A DNA stretch of 64,000 nt from Membranipora membranacea. Its lineage: Eukaryota; Bryozoa; Gymnolaemata; Cheilostomatida; Membraniporidae. Below the pieces are notes generated by a model. It saw only the letters and a list, made by a program, of their open reading frames with translations. It was not told the origin of the DNA and searched no databases. The first letter of the stretch is position 1. Each line of letters begins with the position of its first letter. Of this stretch, positions 60,079 through 64,000 are shown piece by piece. The stretch spans positions 22,358,162 through 22,422,161 of the forward strand of contig OU612067.1 in NCBI GenBank assembly GCA_914767715.1. Reading direction: 5' to 3'. A program made the translations under genes and the position numbers.

Positions 60079-63000
60079 TCTTTGGTATCACGACTACACC
60101 TCTCTGTATATTCCATCTCAGAACAACCTGGTGTAGAATAAGAGCAGCGAGATCAGAAATACATGTCAGTGAAACACTGAGACTCAACGCCGGACAAATA
60201 CCTGCGTAACTTGTCAGTATCATGCACAGTTCTGTTGTTATTGTAAAGCAAGAACTTTTGACACATACACGTACAGTGTTTGTTTCTCAGAGAACTTATA
60301 TTGCTATTCACACTGGTACTTGTGCGGGTCTTAGCGATGGAGGGCAGAATTGCAGTAACTTATTTCTGCAAGTTTTGCATGAATATTACAGTCAGATGTG
60401 ATATTAGACTGTCTTGACAAACACCCACCGAACAATGCTTGTTGAGACAGGCTAATACGATATAAATAAGCAATGGAGTGGCTTCACCCTTGCATGGGTT
60501 GGTAACTGTCAGCAAGCCCAATATTTTGTTTTAGTGTTCTTTAGTGACAATGAGAGAATAGCATTTTATTGTGGTCCGCAGCGGAAAAACACAAATCAAA
60601 TACAAATACAATACAAATGAGAATGCAGTGCTGTGATCTTTTTGTAATTACCTGAGCAGGAGTTTTCCCCCACTTCTCAGCGATGGAGTAGACAACTGGA
60701 TCCCGAAGTATGTAAGGATGGTCTGGTGTATCAGTGACCCTGAAACATCAAACAAAGGCAAAGCCTCAAAACATATTTTATGCAGACTTGTTATGATGTT
60801 CCTTAGTTTCCTCATCCGCTGTATTACCTGAGGTAAAGTTCATCGGCCAGAGGACAGGGACAACAAACGTATCGAGATCAGAGGTTAAAAGTGTTCGATC
60901 AATTTTTTATGCTGTTGGTCACATGTTACTGGTGAACCGCCGGCTCAAACTCCAATTAAATTGGATCATATTTGACCTATAACTCAGTGATATCATTATG
61001 CTTGAACCACAGTCAGCTCTTAATGTTTGGGAAGGCAATCAAGGCCTTAGAGGATTGTCAGCAACCGCCTATTGATGTGGACGGCTTACTGAACACTCTC
61101 AGAGTAGTGATAGAAAAAATGAGGAAAAGGAAATATGAAAGCTTGAGAATGTTTTGTATAACTATGAGAGATAAAATATCACACCTGGCTATGGCTTGAA
61201 CCTGCCATACTTACCATGGTCTATCTCGAGAGCCAATACAGGAGTGAGCTGTCACAGTGATTCCATGCTTAGCACAAAAATGCCTCATCTTAGTCTGCTT
61301 AAAGTACGGGTGTACTTCAATCTTTAAAAATAGAAAAAGTGGGTCAGATAGCATAGATGAAGACATATAATATGCTTCTGATGATTTAACGGGTTACCAG
61401 TTCTTGACAATACAGTGCATGGGCAAATCTTGGCCTTTTTTGTCTAGAGTAAACATAGTTCGTGTGCGTTGTGCAGCGTCTAATTGAGGCTCTTCTTACT
61501 TCATTGTAAAGGGCAGCCTCGAGTTAGACACTGCTATCACAGCTATAGTGGAGTAGCATTGATGATACGGGCCATATTGAAATGAGTAGATCTGGGGCGA
61601 ATTGTAACCTCTTTTGAAGAAGAGAACGAATTGACAATCAGGCGTAGCAAGAACAATTTCGTGTGATCTTAACTGGCAGGCTGATGTAAGTATATAAGGG
61701 AAATTAATGTAAACTTATTCCAAAAATAGACCAATTCAGGGCGCCTCTGTAAGTGAAGTAGATATTTAATTCATCCCCATCACAAAATAGAGTATCACGC
61801 CTTACCTGTTGGGATACAGGTTTGATTCTTGCGTATCCTAACAACTCCTCAATTTGTAGGTGGTTGAAGTTTGATATTCCGAGAGCCCTCGCTTTACCTT
61901 TATCAAACTCATCCTCCATCCCCTACAAGACAGACAAAGTATTATACATGGACAATGGTAGGGTCACTTCAATTGTCAAAAATGGAACTGCCTCCCGTAT
62001 CTTTATTGCCAGCGTTGGCAAAGAATGTTATCTTTTGTCACGTTTTTAATTCTGGTGGGGATATATAGCAATGAACATATTTTAGTGAGAGTTAATACAG
62101 TTTCACTCTATAGGTACATGCCCTCGTGACCGGGCATTGGCTCTCCTTCCACCCGACAGCCAATCATATCAGAGCCCACACATTGGCTAGGGGAATCGGC
62201 AAGCTTAAAAAAGTCAGGTCAGTGTCATGTTGACGACCCGGTCCTAGTATCAACAAATCAAATATGAATGTGAATAACAAAGATTTCATTTGTTGATGTG
62301 TCATTTTATTGGGGTTATTAGGGGTACCTCCTAGTGTTATCAAGACAGTTGAGTTGACAGCATCAAAGTCATTTCTAGAATTTTTTTGACAGGTAAAATG
62401 TTGTTTTTAGAGATTGAGTTCATCATATTCTTCTATGAAATGACACAATGCATAATTTTGCTGACCCATTGGCATTCATTGGCTCAGGTCAGCTATTTGA
62501 TGAATTTTGGTATCTGTATCAGTCATGGACACTAACAAAGCAGAGCCAGAAGACGCAGGGACTTATTTTAGGGAGTTGCCAAACTTTGATGGTGTGAATT
62601 GGCCCCAGGTTGGATAATTATTGTTAGCCTCTCCTGTTGAGTCCTGTCGAGTCTGGGGCCTTTAAAGCGTTTTAATGATATAAATAGCAAACGGAAGTCC
62701 CAAACGAGCTGATTCCGACATGGAATATTCAGTTAAGCATTTTTAGGCCAATCTATTGAGCGTTCCAGGGGAGGCAAAGCGTCCCTGCCTCTCCTAGAAC
62801 TACGCGCCTGAAACGTAATAGCTGTGATATTGGATCGAAAATTTCATAAACACCCACCTTCCATGTATCCTCTGTCGGTCCATCAGAGTATAGAAAGTTG
62901 TCGTTCTCATCCTTTGGGAATCGCTCTGGCCCCTCCTGCAATTATGAGCTACATTGAAAAGACAGATCACAAATGTTATGCTAATATGTGGCTTACAAGA

Positions 63001-63663
63001 TAACAACTGTGTGCCTGGTCTAGCTGAGGCAGGTTTTGTTTTAGCATAGACACAGATAATGGAAAATAAGGTCAAACCTTTTTTTGAATAGTTAACATTT
63101 TGGCTATTTTTCTTCGTATGTAGTATAAACATCACATGGTCTTAAGTGGTAAAAGTTTAATCAAAATTTGAGGCTAGTGATAGTTTAAGCGCTCAAGCAA
63201 TGCCTGGATGGATGGCATTAGCCTTTCGTTACCAACCAAAATCTAAGCAATGGTAACATCATCCTGGGGGGTCTTTCAATTAGAAAGAGAGATGCTTTAC
63301 TAAAGCAAGTTATCACTATCACATCGCTAAAAATTATCGCTCACGTGGTCTTTCAATTAGACAAAATCGTGTCCAGATTGCTCACTCAGAATGTATATAG
63401 TTCCATCAATGAGTGAGCGATCTAAGAGCCAGACCCCTAGCAGATTGCAATTCTGGCTGTTTCTAATTGAAAGATGCCCCCTTGGCATTGTTTGAGCACT
63501 TATACCATCACCAGTGATAGAGTTTGTCTGTAGTAAGTATATCTACCTTGTAAGCAGTAGGCCAATGCATGAGAAACAAATCCAGGTAATCTGTTTGCAA
63601 ATCATCAAGTGTCGCCTGCAGCCCCTTGGTCACTAGATGTCGTCTGTGGTATGTGTTCCATAG
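60079..63663 (-). CDS. Aldo-keto reductase, AKR1 type (partial)
   Basis: Six exons with agreeing phases: 63547-63663, 62858-62935, 61806-61922, 61215-61321, 60652-60739 and 60079-60127. They encode LVTKGLQATLDDLQTDYLDL and FLMHWPTAYK (catalytic His in HWP), ERFPKDENDNFL, EDEFDKGKARALGISNFNHL, IEVHPYFKQTK, DPVVYSIAEKWGKTPAQ, and VLRWNIQRGVVVIPKS with the NADPH-phosphate-binding Lys. These are NADPH-dependent cytosolic (alpha/beta)8-barrel reductases of aldehydes and ketones. The N-terminal exons (with catalytic Asp and Tyr) lie beyond 63664 or outside the window. The C-terminal exon(s) after IPKS are not found. The usual TAYSPLGS is TAHSCIGS here, replacing the Tyr that stacks on the nicotinamide. 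Confidence 0.9.
63263..63484. mobile_element. MITE, ~220 bp, copy 2
   Basis: Starts GGGGGGTCTTTCAATTAGAA and ends TTTCTAATTGAAAGATGCCC. Inverted relative to 14187-14433, sharing GCATCGCTC/GATGCTTTACTAAAGCAAGTTATC and GAGTGAGCGATC blocks. In the AKR-gene intron. Confidence 0.82.
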
Positions 63664-64000
63664 CTACAATATTCAAGGGTTCACCACTCGTTAGCTAATG
63701 TTATATCCTTCCCATTTTTTGTGTATGACTTGCTTTACCTGGCTATAGAAACTTATAGCAGGTGTTTATTACTGTCTTGTAATTGTGGTTAATATTTTAG
63801 AACTAAAATATTTACGAGCAACTATAAAAACTTATAGTGCACAAATATTAATATAACTACTTGTTTGAGATTATATGAACATATAACTCGATTGGGTATT
63901 GACTTTGGTACAGCTTCGATGCAAAACTATCAACAAACTCTGATATTCCAGAAATCCTCCTTAGATCGATATTTAGTTTCCGAGATTATATCCGTTTTTA

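Overview
The window is eukaryotic, almost certainly animal nuclear DNA. It is AT-rich, its genes are split into short exons with GT-AG introns, and the space between is full of short mobile elements, foldbacks, tRNA-derived SINEs and long poly-G/C tracts. A marine invertebrate fits best (echinoderm, hemichordate or cephalochordate level), but that is inference from style and gene families, not proof. No prokaryotic features, rRNA or CRISPR are seen.

Layout. (1) 1-16.6 kb, minus strand: a large leucine-rich-repeat (LRR) gene running off the left edge. Six 141-bp LRR exons sit in a ~295-bp tandem array (9.4-11.1 kb). They are followed by an LRR cap exon and by about 600 residues of C-terminal sequence I do not recognise. 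Its introns hold a 1.08-kb transposon with a 10-bp target duplication, a ~1-kb foldback, a decayed OTU-like fragment and several MITE/SINE-like insertions. (2) 19.58-25.85 kb, minus strand: a nearly complete NSRP1 gene (nuclear speckle splicing regulator), including a probable 17-nt microexon. (3) 25.85-28.09 kb: head-to-head intergenic region. (4) 28.13-53.95 kb, plus strand: a copine gene. Exons 1-6 (C2A and the start of C2B) are single copy. Exons 7-10 (end of C2B, linker, first part of the vWA domain) occur four times in tandem units of ~4.3-4.7 kb. The cassette is 477 nt (159 codons), phase 2 to phase 2, so units could be chained or swapped in frame. Units A and D look intact, B has lost the exon-7 acceptor AG, and C carries a frameshift in exon 8. 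A 4.4-kb DNA transposon with TIR TAGTCCAGAAGC sits exactly at the A/B unit junction with TAT target duplication. The B/C, C/D and D/end junctions give the empty site. It carries a decayed multi-exon gene of a zinc-finger-like family that I recall as widespread in invertebrate gene sets. (5) 54.2-60 kb: broken end of the array, palindromes, SINEs and weak exon-like islands. No copine exon 11 onward is found. (6) 60.08-63.66 kb, minus strand: six exons of an aldo-keto reductase of the AKR1 type; first and last exons are not found.

The genes are ordinary cellular genes with no operon-like link. The unusual biology is the internal amplification of the copine cassette, the transposon landing on its unit junction, and a very small (about 47-57 bp) GC-rich mobile element with 7-bp target duplications. 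That element is shown directly by empty sites in sister units.
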